A stretch of 64,000 nucleotides of DNA from Clostridiaceae bacterium DTU079 (GCA_001512505.1 LFSC01000014.1:56555-120554); one strand, 5' to 3'. Counted from the stretch's first letter, positions 1 to 8,865 are shown. Program-made: numbers and translations. Notes: a model not told the origin generated them from the sequence alone.

Positions 1-743
1 TACTCTGCGACAATCCGGTTACCACTACAGTTACTATAATCGAAGGAAAAAACATCAAGCAAATTGCCCAAACCTTGAGCGAAAAGAAACTGATTGATCA
101 AGAAGATTTCCTTGAAGCATGCAATAACGAAGAATTTGATTATAAATTTTTAGAAGACATTCCGGATAATCCGGACAGAAAAAACAAGCTTGAAGGATAT
201 TTGTTCCCCGACACCTATTTCTTCGATCCGACCGGGGGGCCAAAGGCGATAATCCAAAAATTCCTTGACAATTTTAATTTAAAGTTTAAGGAAGACTTTT
301 ACAACAGGGCCAAAGAGCTGAATATGACAGTGGATGAAGTAATAATTCTTGCTTCGATTATTGAAATGGAGACAGCAAACCCGGAGGAAAGAGCAATTGT
401 TTCAAGTGTATTCCACAACAGGCTTAAGTCAAGCAACCCGGAGTTAAAAAAGCTTCAGTCCTGTGCTACAATACAATATGTTTTGTATGATACCCAAAAC
501 AAGATGAAGGAAACAATAAGCGATGAGGACACAAAGATAGAACACCCTTATAACACATATTTACACGAAGGGTTACCTCCCGGACCGATATGTTGCCCGG
601 GTCTGGCTTCAATAGAAGCAGCATTGTACCCTGATGAAGAATCGGAATATTATTACTTTGTTGCCAAGGGAGACGGGACTCATCATTTTTCAAAAACTCT
701 TGAAGAACATTTGCAAGCTGTAAAAAAATATCAGTCAGAATAA
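1..743 (+). CDS. mltG: Endolytic murein transglycosylase MltG (3' part, 5' end outside window)
   Basis: MltG/YceG family lytic transglycosylase, which cleaves nascent peptidoglycan strands at the membrane and so sets glycan length. The open frame runs from base 3 with no start codon, so the gene begins upstream. The segment before the first TTG encodes the typical N-terminal LysM-like stretch (VTTTVTIIEGKNIKQIAQTL). The catalytic motif ASIIEMET is present, with its Glu codon at 363-365, followed by VFHNRL and the C-terminal PPGPICCPGLASIEAAL block. Gene order mltG-trmR-trhP matches yrrL-yrrM-yrrN/O of Bacillus, which supports the call. The N-terminal membrane anchor cannot be seen. Confidence 0.93.
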   Translation, partial: LCDNPVTTTVTIIEGKNIKQIAQTLSEKKLIDQEDFLEACNNEEFDYKFLEDIPDNPDRKNKLEGYLFPDTYFFDPTGGPKAIIQKFLDNFNLKFKEDFYNRAKELNMTVDEVIILASIIEMETANPEERAIVSSVFHNRLKSSNPELKKLQSCATIQYVLYDTQNKMKETISDEDTKIEHPYNTYLHEGLPPGPICCPGLASIEAALYPDEESEYYYFVAKGDGTHHFSKTLEEHLQAVKKYQSE

Positions 744-791
744 AAAATCTCGGGGGCGTCACGCCCTCCTTGTTTTTATGGAAGGTATGCT

Positions 792-1430
792 ATGATCTGC
801 TTTGAGTATATTAATGACTATATAAGACAAACACTAAAACCAAATACCGGAATACTAAAGGAACTGGAGGCCTTTTCAAAGGAAAACCATGTACCCATCG
901 TACATCCTGAAGTAGCCGCTCTATTAAAAGTAATTGGTCTTACGCTAAAGCCCCGGCGCATTTTGGAGGTCGGTACGGCTATCGGATACTCCTCCATCCT
1001 ACTCTCTACCATATTAGAGCCGGGAGGAAAAATTGACACAATAGACCGTTATGAGCTGATGGTGGAAAGAGCCCGGGAAAATATAAAAAATGCCGGACTT
1101 TCCGATGTTATTAACATCATTGTCGGAGATGCCCTTGACGTTCTAAAATGCCTTAACAAACAATATGACATGGTATTTTTGGATGCCGCCAAGGGACAGT
1201 ATCCGGAATTTCTTCCCGAGTGCTTAAGAATGCTTAAAAGCGGTGGGCTTTTAGTATCGGACAATGTACTGTACAAGGGCATGGTAGCTAACGATGAACT
1301 GGTGGTAAGAAGAAAGAAAACCATTGTTACAAGGATGCGTAACTATCTTAAAACCCTTTGCAGTATGGATGAACTTGAGACCAGTATACTGCCTGTTGGT
1401 GACGGAGTTGCTATAAGCTATAAAAAGTGA
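792..1430 (+). CDS. trmR: tRNA 5-hydroxyuridine methyltransferase TrmR (O-methyltransferase family 3)
   Basis: A 212-aa class I SAM-dependent O-methyltransferase. The SAM-binding glycine motif EVGTAIGYSSILLS lies around residues 53-66 and the acidic metal/substrate motif VFLDAAKGQYPEF around residue 126. Size and motifs fit the YrrM/TrmR subgroup, which methylates 5-hydroxyuridine at tRNA position 34 to 5-methoxyuridine. It is directly followed by a U32 protein that would make the hydroxyl group, giving a pathway pair. The assignment as TrmR rather than a catechol-type methyltransferase rests mainly on this neighbourhood. Confidence 0.85.
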   Translation: MICFEYINDYIRQTLKPNTGILKELEAFSKENHVPIVHPEVAALLKVIGLTLKPRRILEVGTAIGYSSILLSTILEPGGKIDTIDRYELMVERARENIKNAGLSDVINIIVGDALDVLKCLNKQYDMVFLDAAKGQYPEFLPECLRMLKSGGLLVSDNVLYKGMVANDELVVRRKKTIVTRMRNYLKTLCSMDELETSILPVGDGVAISYKK

Positions 1431-1483
1431 TTGAATTTTGAATATTGATATTTTGAAAATACAAAAATTTGGAGTGAAGTAGG

Positions 1484-2707
1484 ATGAAAGCTGAATTACT
1501 TGCACCGGCCGGCAGCCTTGAAAAATTGAAAATGGCTGTAGTCTATGGTGCAGATGCGGTATATCTTGGAGGAGAAGCCTATGGTCTTAGAGCATATGCG
1601 GAAAACTTTTCGCTCGACGATCTAAAAGAAGGAGTAAAATTTGCTCATGACCGAGGAAAAAAAGTATATATAACCATGAATATTTTCCCCCACAACGAAG
1701 ACCTTGAAAACATGCCCGATTACATCAAGGAAGTGGAAAAGGTTGGCGTTGATGCAATAATTCTATCTGACCCTGGGGTACTTTCCCTTGTGAAAGAAAT
1801 AGCTCCCGATATGGAGATACATTTGAGCACTCAAGCAAATAATATTAACTGGATGAGTGCAAATTTCTGGCATAAACAAGGTGTTAAACGAATAATACTT
1901 GCCAGGGAGTTATCTTTTAACGAAATCAAAGAAATAAGAGAAAAAACTCCCCCATCCTTGGAACTGGAGATATTTGTTCACGGTGCCATGTGCATATCCT
2001 ATTCCGGAAGATGCCTTCTAAGCAGTTATATGGCTGGGCGTGATTCAAACCGGGGTCTTTGTGCCCATCCCTGCAGGTGGAAATATTACCTTATGGAAGA
2101 AAAAAGGCCCGGAGAATATTTCCCTGTGTATGAAAATGAAAGGGGTACTTTTATTTTCAATTCCAAGGACCTCTGCATGATTGAATATATTCCGCAAATA
2201 ATTGAGTCCGGGGTAACAAGCCTTAAAATTGAAGGCCGTATGAAGAGCTCCTTTTATGTTGCAACGGTCGTAAAAGCATACCGTCAAGCCTTGGATTCCT
2301 ATTATCAAAACAAGGATAACTTTGTCCTGGATCCTAAATTGCTTGAAGAAGTAGCAAAGGCAAGCCATCGAGAATTTTCAACGGGCTTTTTCTTCAACAA
2401 GCCGGATTCACAGTCTCAAATATATAACACCAGCTCCTATATTCGGGAGTACGATTTTGTAGGTGTTGTACAAAATTACGACAAAGCCACGAAAATAGCC
2501 ACAATTGAGCAGAGAAACAGGATGTACAAGGGTGAAGAGATCGAAGTAGTAAACCCGAAGGGTGACTTTTTTGTTCAAAAAATAGAATGGATGAAAAATG
2601 CGGACGGTGAAGAGATCGATGTTGCTCCCCATCCTCAAATGACTGTATATATGCCTATGAAAGAGGAAGTTGAGGAATATACGATACTTCGTAGGAAGTC
2701 GGAGTAG
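1484..2707 (+). CDS. trhP: U32 family protein, tRNA uridine-34 hydroxylation protein TrhP
   Basis: A 407-aa member of the U32 'peptidase' family with a TIM-barrel-like N-terminal half (MKAELLAPAGSLEKLKMA). The U32 signature holds conserved cysteines: FVHGAMCISYSGRC around residue 165-178, then NRGLCAHPCRW around 190-200. A C-terminal beta-barrel domain follows. Length matches the longer Bacillus paralogue YrrO. Family members TrhP/RlhA act in prephenate-dependent hydroxylation of RNA bases rather than proteolysis. With trmR just upstream (54 bp gap) the likely product is 5-hydroxyuridine at tRNA position 34. ATG start follows a GGAGTGAAGTAGG-type ribosome site. Confidence 0.88.
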   Translation: MKAELLAPAGSLEKLKMAVVYGADAVYLGGEAYGLRAYAENFSLDDLKEGVKFAHDRGKKVYITMNIFPHNEDLENMPDYIKEVEKVGVDAIILSDPGVLSLVKEIAPDMEIHLSTQANNINWMSANFWHKQGVKRIILARELSFNEIKEIREKTPPSLELEIFVHGAMCISYSGRCLLSSYMAGRDSNRGLCAHPCRWKYYLMEEKRPGEYFPVYENERGTFIFNSKDLCMIEYIPQIIESGVTSLKIEGRMKSSFYVATVVKAYRQALDSYYQNKDNFVLDPKLLEEVAKASHREFSTGFFFNKPDSQSQIYNTSSYIREYDFVGVVQNYDKATKIATIEQRNRMYKGEEIEVVNPKGDFFVQKIEWMKNADGEEIDVAPHPQMTVYMPMKEEVEEYTILRRKSE

Positions 2708-2721
2708 GCGGATATTGAAAA

Positions 2722-2891
2722 GGTAAAGAAAAAATGCTCCGGAAACTTAAGTTCCGCAAGTCTAGAGCCTGTAAATACTCCTCAGGGTCGAGCAAAACTC
2801 GCTTCGCTCAGACAATGCTCTCCCCTTCCTCGTCGTATTAACAGGCTCTACGACTTGCTCCACAATGTTTCTTCCACATTTTTTCTTTTCC
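2722..2891. repeat. Dispersed hairpin element, copy A (full length, ~170 bp)
   Basis: Full-length copy of an intergenic element found six times in this window. The outer arms AAAGAAAAAATG (left) and CATTTTTTCTTTT (right) are inverted. The inner arms (gcaagtctagagcctgt left, acaggctctacgacttgc right) are also inverted, so most of the element folds on itself around a GC-richer centre containing GAGCAAAACTCGCTTCGCTC. It lies just after trhP, and the next gene is on the same strand. No ORF of note. Function unknown; see findings. Confidence 0.85.
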
Positions 2892-3011
2892 TAATTATTC
2901 TATCCGTCAACAGTAAGAGCATAATAATTATTCTTCTTTTTTAGGTAAAATCAAAAGTAATTAAAAAGTGCAACCACCTTAACTTCCACCAAGTAATGGG
3001 GTATTAAAGAA

Positions 3012-3073
3012 AGGCAAAGAAAAATGTTCCGAAAACTTGAGTTTCGCAAGTACAGAGCCTGTAAAAACTCCTC
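3012..3073. repeat. Dispersed hairpin element, copy B (left half only)
   Basis: Partial copy matching only the left outer arm and left inner arm of copy A (gcaaagaaaaatgttccg, then tttcgcaagtacagagcctg and aactcctc). The centre and right half are missing. It lies about 120 bp from copy A in the same intergenic space, so the 2708-3163 gap is largely made of this family. The remainder of the gap holds no recognisable gene. Confidence 0.75.
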
Positions 3074-3163
3074 TTGATTAATGATTCAATCTACTTTTCA
3101 GTGTATAGAATACCCATTTATATGGAAAAATTATAGTATTCACTAATATTTAAGGAGAATACT

Positions 3164-4819
3164 ATGAACTACGGAAGACAAAAATTTATCCTTTATGTAT
3201 TTACTCTGATTATTTTTTTGCTTATCACAAGGTTTATCTACATACAGTTTCACATGGGAGAAAAGCTTACCCTGCAGGCTGCTGCACAAAAAATATCCTC
3301 CCTCCCTATTGACGTTCCCAGGGGGAATATACTTGACAGGAATCTCATTCCTCTTACCAACAGAATCGAAAAATATGATGTGGTAATAAAACCCTTTCAG
3401 TTGCGAAATAACCCCGATGCTATTCGTAGAATATCGGATATTCTCGATCTTAACCATAATGACATAAAAAGACAGATTGAAATAAAATCAAATCCCATAG
3501 TAATTGAAACGGATAAAGATAAAAAAAACCGGCTTAAAGAAGAAAACATTCCCGGCATATCCTTTATAAATTCGCTTAAAAGGTATGATTTCGCAACACC
3601 TGCCAAGCACGTGCTCGGCTATCTTAATAAAATCGATCTGACTGGAGAAACGGGTATAGAAAAAGCCTATAATGAGTATCTTAAATCCGGTTCTCCCGGC
3701 AGTATAGGTATGGTTACAGACGGAATAGACAATCTTCTTCCCGGTCTTGGCTACAGATTCATAAAACCAAAAATCAAAGAACAGTTGAATATAAAGCTAA
3801 CCATTGATTATAACATTCAAAAAATTGCAGAAGAAGTTATGAATAAATATAATCTTAAAGGTGCAGTGGTTATCGAAGAGGTTTTTTCCGGCGACATTGT
3901 CGCAATGGTAAGCAAGCCGGATTTTGATCCCAATGAGGTTGCCAAGTATCTTGACAGTCCCGATAACGAGCTTTTTAACCGTGCCGTTGCGTCCTACAAT
4001 CTTGGCTCCATATTCAAGATCATCGATCTTGCCAGTGCTTACAGTAAGAACATGGACCCCTCCATGTACTACTACTGTCCCGGATATGTGACCCTGGGAG
4101 ACAAAGAATTCAGGTGTTCGGCCTATGCCAGGGGCGGACACGGTTTAATAAATCTCCATGAAGCCTTTGCCTCCTCCTGCAATCCCTATTTCATCGAATT
4201 GGGAATCAGGGTAGGACCCAATGCCATTATTGACACGGCAAAAAATTTCGGTCTCGGGAATGTCACAGGAATTGATGCCCAGGGAATAAGTGAATCTCCC
4301 GGCTATCTTCCCGATCCTTCAAATTATTTAACTTACGGAGACACTGCAAATATAGCCATAGGCCAGGGAGATGTTATGGCAACTCCCCTTCAAGTTGCCG
4401 ATATGGTAGCAACCATCGCAAACGGAGGTATAAAAAACAAGGTTAATATTGTGGATTCCATTGTCGATTCAAAGGGAAACACGGTAAAGGTTATTAGAAA
4501 AAATAAGGGAGAGCGAATAATCGAAAAAACGGTATGTGACAGCATTAAGAAGCTTATGGAGGAAGTAACGATAAGCGGTACCGGAACCAAAGCCAATCTC
4601 GATGCGTATGGCGGTGCCGGCGGAAAAACCGGAAGTGCGGAAACCGGCCAGTACATAAACGGAAGCAAAGTTGTACATGCCTGGTTTGCAGGGTATTTTC
4701 CAAGGCTGGATCCGAAATATTCAGTCTGCGTTTTTATTGAAAACGGTAAAAGCGGAGGCAGTGTGGCCGCTCCGGTTTTCGAAGAAATTGCAAAAAATAT
4801 TTTAATAATGGGATATTAA
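3164..4819 (+). CDS. Penicillin-binding protein 2 / SpoVD-like transpeptidase
   Basis: A 551-aa class B PBP. One N-terminal membrane segment (about residues 8-26) and a PBP dimerisation domain starting VPRGNILDRN are followed by a transpeptidase domain with all three motifs: SIFK (active-site Ser near residue 282), SSCN near 337 and KTGS near 487. It cross-links peptidoglycan outside the membrane. It lacks C-terminal PASTA domains, unlike classical SpoVD. The position 70 bp upstream of sigK suggests a sporulation role (cortex or asymmetric septum), but a vegetative PbpA-like role is not excluded. ATG follows AAGGAGAATACT. Confidence 0.9.
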   Translation: MNYGRQKFILYVFTLIIFLLITRFIYIQFHMGEKLTLQAAAQKISSLPIDVPRGNILDRNLIPLTNRIEKYDVVIKPFQLRNNPDAIRRISDILDLNHNDIKRQIEIKSNPIVIETDKDKKNRLKEENIPGISFINSLKRYDFATPAKHVLGYLNKIDLTGETGIEKAYNEYLKSGSPGSIGMVTDGIDNLLPGLGYRFIKPKIKEQLNIKLTIDYNIQKIAEEVMNKYNLKGAVVIEEVFSGDIVAMVSKPDFDPNEVAKYLDSPDNELFNRAVASYNLGSIFKIIDLASAYSKNMDPSMYYYCPGYVTLGDKEFRCSAYARGGHGLINLHEAFASSCNPYFIELGIRVGPNAIIDTAKNFGLGNVTGIDAQGISESPGYLPDPSNYLTYGDTANIAIGQGDVMATPLQVADMVATIANGGIKNKVNIVDSIVDSKGNTVKVIRKNKGERIIEKTVCDSIKKLMEEVTISGTGTKANLDAYGGAGGKTGSAETGQYINGSKVVHAWFAGYFPRLDPKYSVCVFIENGKSGGSVAAPVFEEIAKNILIMGY

Positions 4820-4889
4820 TTGTACTTGCACCTGTATTCTTAGTGCAACATATAATTATAAGGTAGCCTATTTATGGAGGTGCCTTATC

Positions 4890-5594
4890 TTGCTTGGCTT
4901 ACTTATTTCTTCTTTTATAGAGATAATTAATAATATATTCTTCCTATTCGGATATATTTCCAATGATAATTCCTTTCCTCCACCTTTAACCCCTGAGGAG
5001 GAGCAGCACTATTTAAAGCTTCTCAAGGAAGGAGATGAAGAAGCAAGAAACGTTCTTATCGAACGAAACTTAAGGCTTGTAGCACATATTGTTAAAAAAT
5101 ACACAACTACCCCAAATGAGTGTGATGACCTTATATCCATCGGTACTATAGGGCTGATAAAGGCTATTGCCAGCTTCAATCAAGAAAAAGGTACAAGACT
5201 GGTTACTTACGCAGCAAAATGCATTGATAACCAGATATTGATGCAAATAAGGTCCAATAAAAAAATGCAGAGCGAGGTTTCACTTCAAGATCCAATAGGC
5301 GTAGACCGTGACGGAAATGAAATAACACTAATTGATGTCATTGGAAATGAGTCGGAATCAATAGTTGAAGAAGTCGAGCTGAAAATGCAGATAAAACGCT
5401 TGTATAACAAAATGAAGGACGTCCTGAAAAAAAGAGAGAAAATGGTTTTGGAACTTCGTTACGGACTTTTAAACGGAACAAGTAAAACCCAAAGAGAAAT
5501 AGCAAAAATGCTGGGTATATCCAGATCTTATGTCTCGAGAATTGAAAAAAAAGCCATTAAAAAATTAGGAAAAGAGCTTAAAGCCGATATGTAA
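4890..5594 (+). CDS. sigK: RNA polymerase sporulation sigma factor SigK (intact)
   Basis: A 234-aa sigma-70 family factor. The hydrophobic N-terminal pro-sequence (about residues 1-25) is followed by SFPPPLTPEEEQHYL, region 2 (NLRLVAHIVKKY, DDLISIGTIGLIKAI) and region 4 with a helix-turn-helix (TQREIAKMLGISRSYVSRIEKKAI). This is the late mother-cell sporulation factor. The pro-sequence suggests proteolytic activation as in Bacillus. The reading frame is continuous with no skin-type insertion. Start is TTG with GGAGGTGCC upstream. A CATATAATT box about 40 bp upstream resembles a sporulation-type -10, but no matching -35 is clear. A repeat copy begins at the stop codon. Confidence 0.94.
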   Translation: MLGLLISSFIEIINNIFFLFGYISNDNSFPPPLTPEEEQHYLKLLKEGDEEARNVLIERNLRLVAHIVKKYTTTPNECDDLISIGTIGLIKAIASFNQEKGTRLVTYAAKCIDNQILMQIRSNKKMQSEVSLQDPIGVDRDGNEITLIDVIGNESESIVEEVELKMQIKRLYNKMKDVLKKREKMVLELRYGLLNGTSKTQREIAKMLGISRSYVSRIEKKAIKKLGKELKADM

Positions 5595-5750
5595 AAAACA
5601 CTACGTGACTTAAGTTCGGCAAGCCTGGAGCCTGTAAATACTCTTTGGGGATCGAGCAATTCTTGCTTTATAAAAGTATAAATACTTTCTCTTTCTTCGA
5701 CGTATTAACAGGCTCTATTGCTCGTTTTACAATTTCTCCTCCATACTCTC
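5592..5750. repeat. Dispersed hairpin element, copy C (divergent)
   Basis: A diverged copy of the same element. Left inner arm ggcaagcctggagcctgtaa and right inner arm gtattaacaggctctattg are well preserved, while the outer arms and centre are more changed. Its left end overlaps the TAA of sigK and it fills the space up to the end of the convergent ytvI gene. It may act as the shared 3' hairpin of both genes. Confidence 0.7.
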
Positions 5751-5773
5751 CTAAGCAAAATATAATACGCATC

Positions 5774-6856
5774 CTACTTTTTATTGAACTCAATTATAAT
5801 CTCCTTGATACTTTTTTGCTTAATAAATCCGGACACTATATTTTTAAACAGCAATACAATAATGGGACCTAAAATAAAACCTACTATTCCATAAAACTGT
5901 GTTCCCAAATACATTGCCATCAGTGTAATCAAAGGGTGAAGCCCGATTTGTTGTCCAAGTATCTTGGGCTCTATCAACTGCCTGATTACAAGTACTATCA
6001 AATACAATATAATAAGAGATACACCCATCCTGAAATCCCTGGATATAAACTCATATATCGCCCACGGAACCAGCACGCCACCGGTACCCAGTATTGGAAA
6101 AGCATCAATAAAGCTTATGACCAATGCCAAGAGAATAAAGCGCTTTATTCCTATAATAGCAAAACCTATAGAAAGCTCTGTAAAGGTAATAGTCATCAAA
6201 ATAAGCTGAGCCCTTATATAACCAAACAGTGCCGAAAAAATGTTGTCTTTTATGCTTATAGCCTTTTCAAGCACCACATCCGGCAAATTATGCTTTATGG
6301 ACTCATAAATTCTGTCTCTGTCGCTTGAAATAAAATAAGTTGCCAGAATGGTAACAATTATAAATATAAGTACCTGCGGTATCGAAACAGCCGTATTGTA
6401 AAGTCCTTTTACAAAAGGATCCACTACCTTGGATATGGATTGGGAAAGGTTTGAAATCATCTTGGTAATATTGGACGTAATACCCTCGGGAAGGTCCAAA
6501 TAAGCATCCAAAGCCTTTTTTATGGTTGCGGAAACATTCTGGTATATTTCAATTAAGAATTGCGGCCGTTCATTGGTAAGGCTCACAACTTCATTATAAA
6601 GCCTTGATACCAATAACAGCATCAGCACTGTTATAAGCGATACAACCAAAAGCAAAGACACTATGGCCGCAAGTCTCCTCGGGAATTTGGCTTTTTTCAT
6701 TAAAAACCTTATTAACGGTTCAATAGCGGAAGAGACGGCGAAAGCAATTATAAACGGAGCAACATAAATTGACAGTCTCAAAGCCAATATTATGCCGACA
6801 AACGTTCCCACAAACGCCAATACAATCTTCAAAATAAATTTCACTTTCGGATTCAT
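5774..6856 (-). CDS. ytvI: AI-2E family transporter, YtvI-type sporulation membrane protein
   Basis: A 360-aa polytopic membrane protein of the AI-2E transporter superfamily (PF01594) with about seven to eight hydrophobic segments. Signature stretches are FAVSSAIEPLIRFLMKKAK near the N-terminus and IEPKILGQQIGLHPLITLM near the C-terminus. The overall form matches YtvI, a sporulation-associated member; the transported substrate is unknown. It is convergent with sigK, consistent with a sporulation neighbourhood. ATG start follows GGTGGGG. Confidence 0.82.
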   Translation of the reverse strand: MNPKVKFILKIVLAFVGTFVGIILALRLSIYVAPFIIAFAVSSAIEPLIRFLMKKAKFPRRLAAIVSLLLVVSLITVLMLLLVSRLYNEVVSLTNERPQFLIEIYQNVSATIKKALDAYLDLPEGITSNITKMISNLSQSISKVVDPFVKGLYNTAVSIPQVLIFIIVTILATYFISSDRDRIYESIKHNLPDVVLEKAISIKDNIFSALFGYIRAQLILMTITFTELSIGFAIIGIKRFILLALVISFIDAFPILGTGGVLVPWAIYEFISRDFRMGVSLIILYLIVLVIRQLIEPKILGQQIGLHPLITLMAMYLGTQFYGIVGFILGPIIVLLFKNIVSGFIKQKSIKEIIIEFNKK

Positions 6857-6918
6857 TTAACCCCACCTTTATTCTCAGTTAACACCACACAAAAACCATA
6901 TTAAATCAATTTTCTATA

Positions 6919-7515
6919 TTATTCAAAACCCAGCTGCGACTTGATTTCGTTCCAAAGCTCCTCTCTTCCCTGCTTCGTTTCCGATGAAAAAGGTATCACT
7001 TTAACACTGTCGGAAAGTTCCAGCACCTTTCTTATGTCACAAACCCTTTCCTTTACCTTTGAACGGGGAATCTTGTCAAGCTTTGTAGCAGTAATCAAAT
7101 AAGGTATACCATTGCATTTAAGCCAGTCGTTCATAAGTTTGTCATCATCAGTTGGAGAATGCCTGATGTCCACAAGCATAATCACCAGCTTAAGTTGCTT
7201 TCTGGTTTTTAAATATGTTTCCACAACAGATCCCCATGATTCTTTTTCCGTTTTTGATACCTTTGCAAAACCGTAGCCGGGAAGATCGACAAAATATAAT
7301 ATATTGTCGACATTATAAAAGTTTATAACCCTTGTCAGTCCGGGAGTTGCCGCAACTCTTGCCAGACTTTTTCTGTTCAGCATTGAATTTATAAGTGAGG
7401 ATTTACCCACATTGGATCTTCCCACAAAAGTTATCTCCGGTTTGTCGCTTTTCGGATATTGTTCGGGTTTTACCGCTGTAATCTCAAATTTTGCATTATT
7501 AATATTAATACTCAC
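6919..7515 (-). CDS. engB: Ribosome biogenesis GTPase EngB/YsxC
   Basis: A 198-aa TrmE-Era-EngA-EngB superfamily GTPase. G1 is GRSNVGKSSLIN (residues about 32-43), G2 lies within AATPGLTRVINFY, G3 is DLPGYG, G4 is TKLD and G5 is a FSSET-like motif. Family members are essential for assembly of the 50S subunit. GTG start; the ribosome site is weak. It lies just upstream of ytvI in the same direction (62 bp gap). Confidence 0.95.
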   Translation of the reverse strand: MSININNAKFEITAVKPEQYPKSDKPEITFVGRSNVGKSSLINSMLNRKSLARVAATPGLTRVINFYNVDNILYFVDLPGYGFAKVSKTEKESWGSVVETYLKTRKQLKLVIMLVDIRHSPTDDDKLMNDWLKCNGIPYLITATKLDKIPRSKVKERVCDIRKVLELSDSVKVIPFSSETKQGREELWNEIKSQLGFE

Positions 7516-7576
7516 TTCTATTCCAAACTCCTTACAGTTTTAATAATATGGATTATAGCATTATTTTGAAAAATAA

Positions 7577-8647
7577 TTAAGAGTTTTCATCAAAAAAAGA
7601 CAAGTTATTTATATATTCATCCATTCCCCCATTAAAAACCCTTCCTATCCTGTCTCCAAAAAAGCTTTTATACCTCATAACCGTAGAGTTGCTGTTAAGC
7701 AAAACAACATCGATGCTAAAGTCTTTGGTCTTTTTATGCAAAAGCTTCATCTCGGATATTTTAAGAAGATGCTTGAATTCATAATCTGCCTGCGGCAATG
7801 AATACCCTATAAAAACCCACTTTTCGGAATCCGCAAGCATTTTCTCCGCCTCACTCCATACCGTCGGAAAAGTATTCTTTCTAAAGGATTTTCTATAGCA
7901 CTGGGTCGCTATATGTGCCGATACATTATCCTGGCATATATTGCATATCGAACCTTTCAATAGTTCAGTTTTATCCATGAAGTCCTTCATTTCATCGAAC
8001 AGCCCAAAATGTTCTTTTCTAAAACCAGCCTTCCCTATTGGCATTATACTATAATCCATATCATTTAATAAAGTCCTGCAATTATCGCAATAAAGCCAGT
8101 TAGCCGACCCATGAACCTTTAAAATCTTTATTTTCTTCATTACTGTATCATTTTTATCACCGTTTATACTTCTGCCATTGTTGCAATAGTCAATGTAAAT
8201 GTCGGGATTAACTGCAGCAATGTGCCTTTCCAAAACGGTATCCCAGTTTAGAACCACAAAACCTGTGTCCTCAAGCTTTTCTTCAACAAAAAACCTCACC
8301 AATCTATTAATATTATCGGAATACCTGAAGCTCTCTTCTAATATTGAGAATATTCTATAGACCAAAAACCTTTTAACAGCCCATAGGCGTTCAGTAGGGT
8401 AGTTTATTCCCAGATGGTGTCCGGAACCAATAGATATATCGAGGCAGGTAAGTAAATCATCCAATTGGGGATATATTTCTCCCCCATAACAAAATACATC
8501 CTCCATAAACCCTTTTAGCACACTCGATACTGCATTTTCAAATTTGTCCTTACCGTTTTCTTTTACCAACAAAGCAGGTATTTCTATTTGCACAGGAAGC
8601 CCTGAGTTCTTAGAAAAACCGGCACCAAGGATTACTGTTGTTTTCAC
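7577..8647 (-). CDS. SIR2-fold (SIR2_2-like) protein, possible NAD-binding or NADase protein
   Basis: A 356-aa protein with a SIR2-type Rossmann arrangement: GAGFSKNSGLP at the extreme N-terminus (NAD-binding loop), LNWDTVLE around residue 135 in the place of the family Asn-x-Asp motif, and KVHGSANWLYC around residue 177 giving the catalytic-position His. A possible zinc site is formed by YCDNC and ICNIC. The C-terminal IGYSLPQADYEFKHLL block is typical of SIR2_2 proteins. GTG start with GGAGG five bases upstream. No helicase, TIR or nuclease partner lies next to it. It could be a defence NADase or a deacylase-like enzyme; function unproven. Confidence 0.75.
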   Translation of the reverse strand: MKTTVILGAGFSKNSGLPVQIEIPALLVKENGKDKFENAVSSVLKGFMEDVFCYGGEIYPQLDDLLTCLDISIGSGHHLGINYPTERLWAVKRFLVYRIFSILEESFRYSDNINRLVRFFVEEKLEDTGFVVLNWDTVLERHIAAVNPDIYIDYCNNGRSINGDKNDTVMKKIKILKVHGSANWLYCDNCRTLLNDMDYSIMPIGKAGFRKEHFGLFDEMKDFMDKTELLKGSICNICQDNVSAHIATQCYRKSFRKNTFPTVWSEAEKMLADSEKWVFIGYSLPQADYEFKHLLKISEMKLLHKKTKDFSIDVVLLNSNSTVMRYKSFFGDRIGRVFNGGMDEYINNLSFFDENS

Positions 8648-8865
8648 TTAAACCTCCACCGTCATGTTATCATAATTTTATAACTAATTTTTTGAAAGAA
8701 TGGATACATTATTTAACTCTCATTTATTTCTACCAACAATATAGTTTTTCTTAAAATGATGGATTTTATCAGTGCTCCAGTAAGATTGCATATTGTTTAT
8801 GTAAAGGAAAATTCCGGAACAAACTTTTACATTAATTTAATACGCATAAGCCGTAATCAAAGTTA

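Noticed and set aside
2708..3163. Direct repeats in the trhP-PBP gap considered as a CRISPR array
   Set aside because: Only two unequal copies, no regular spacers, and the unit recurs elsewhere singly with internal symmetry; it is a dispersed hairpin element.
4830..4889. Full sigma-E type promoter of sigK
   Set aside because: Only a CATATAATT-like -10 is seen; no matching -35 at 14-15 bp.
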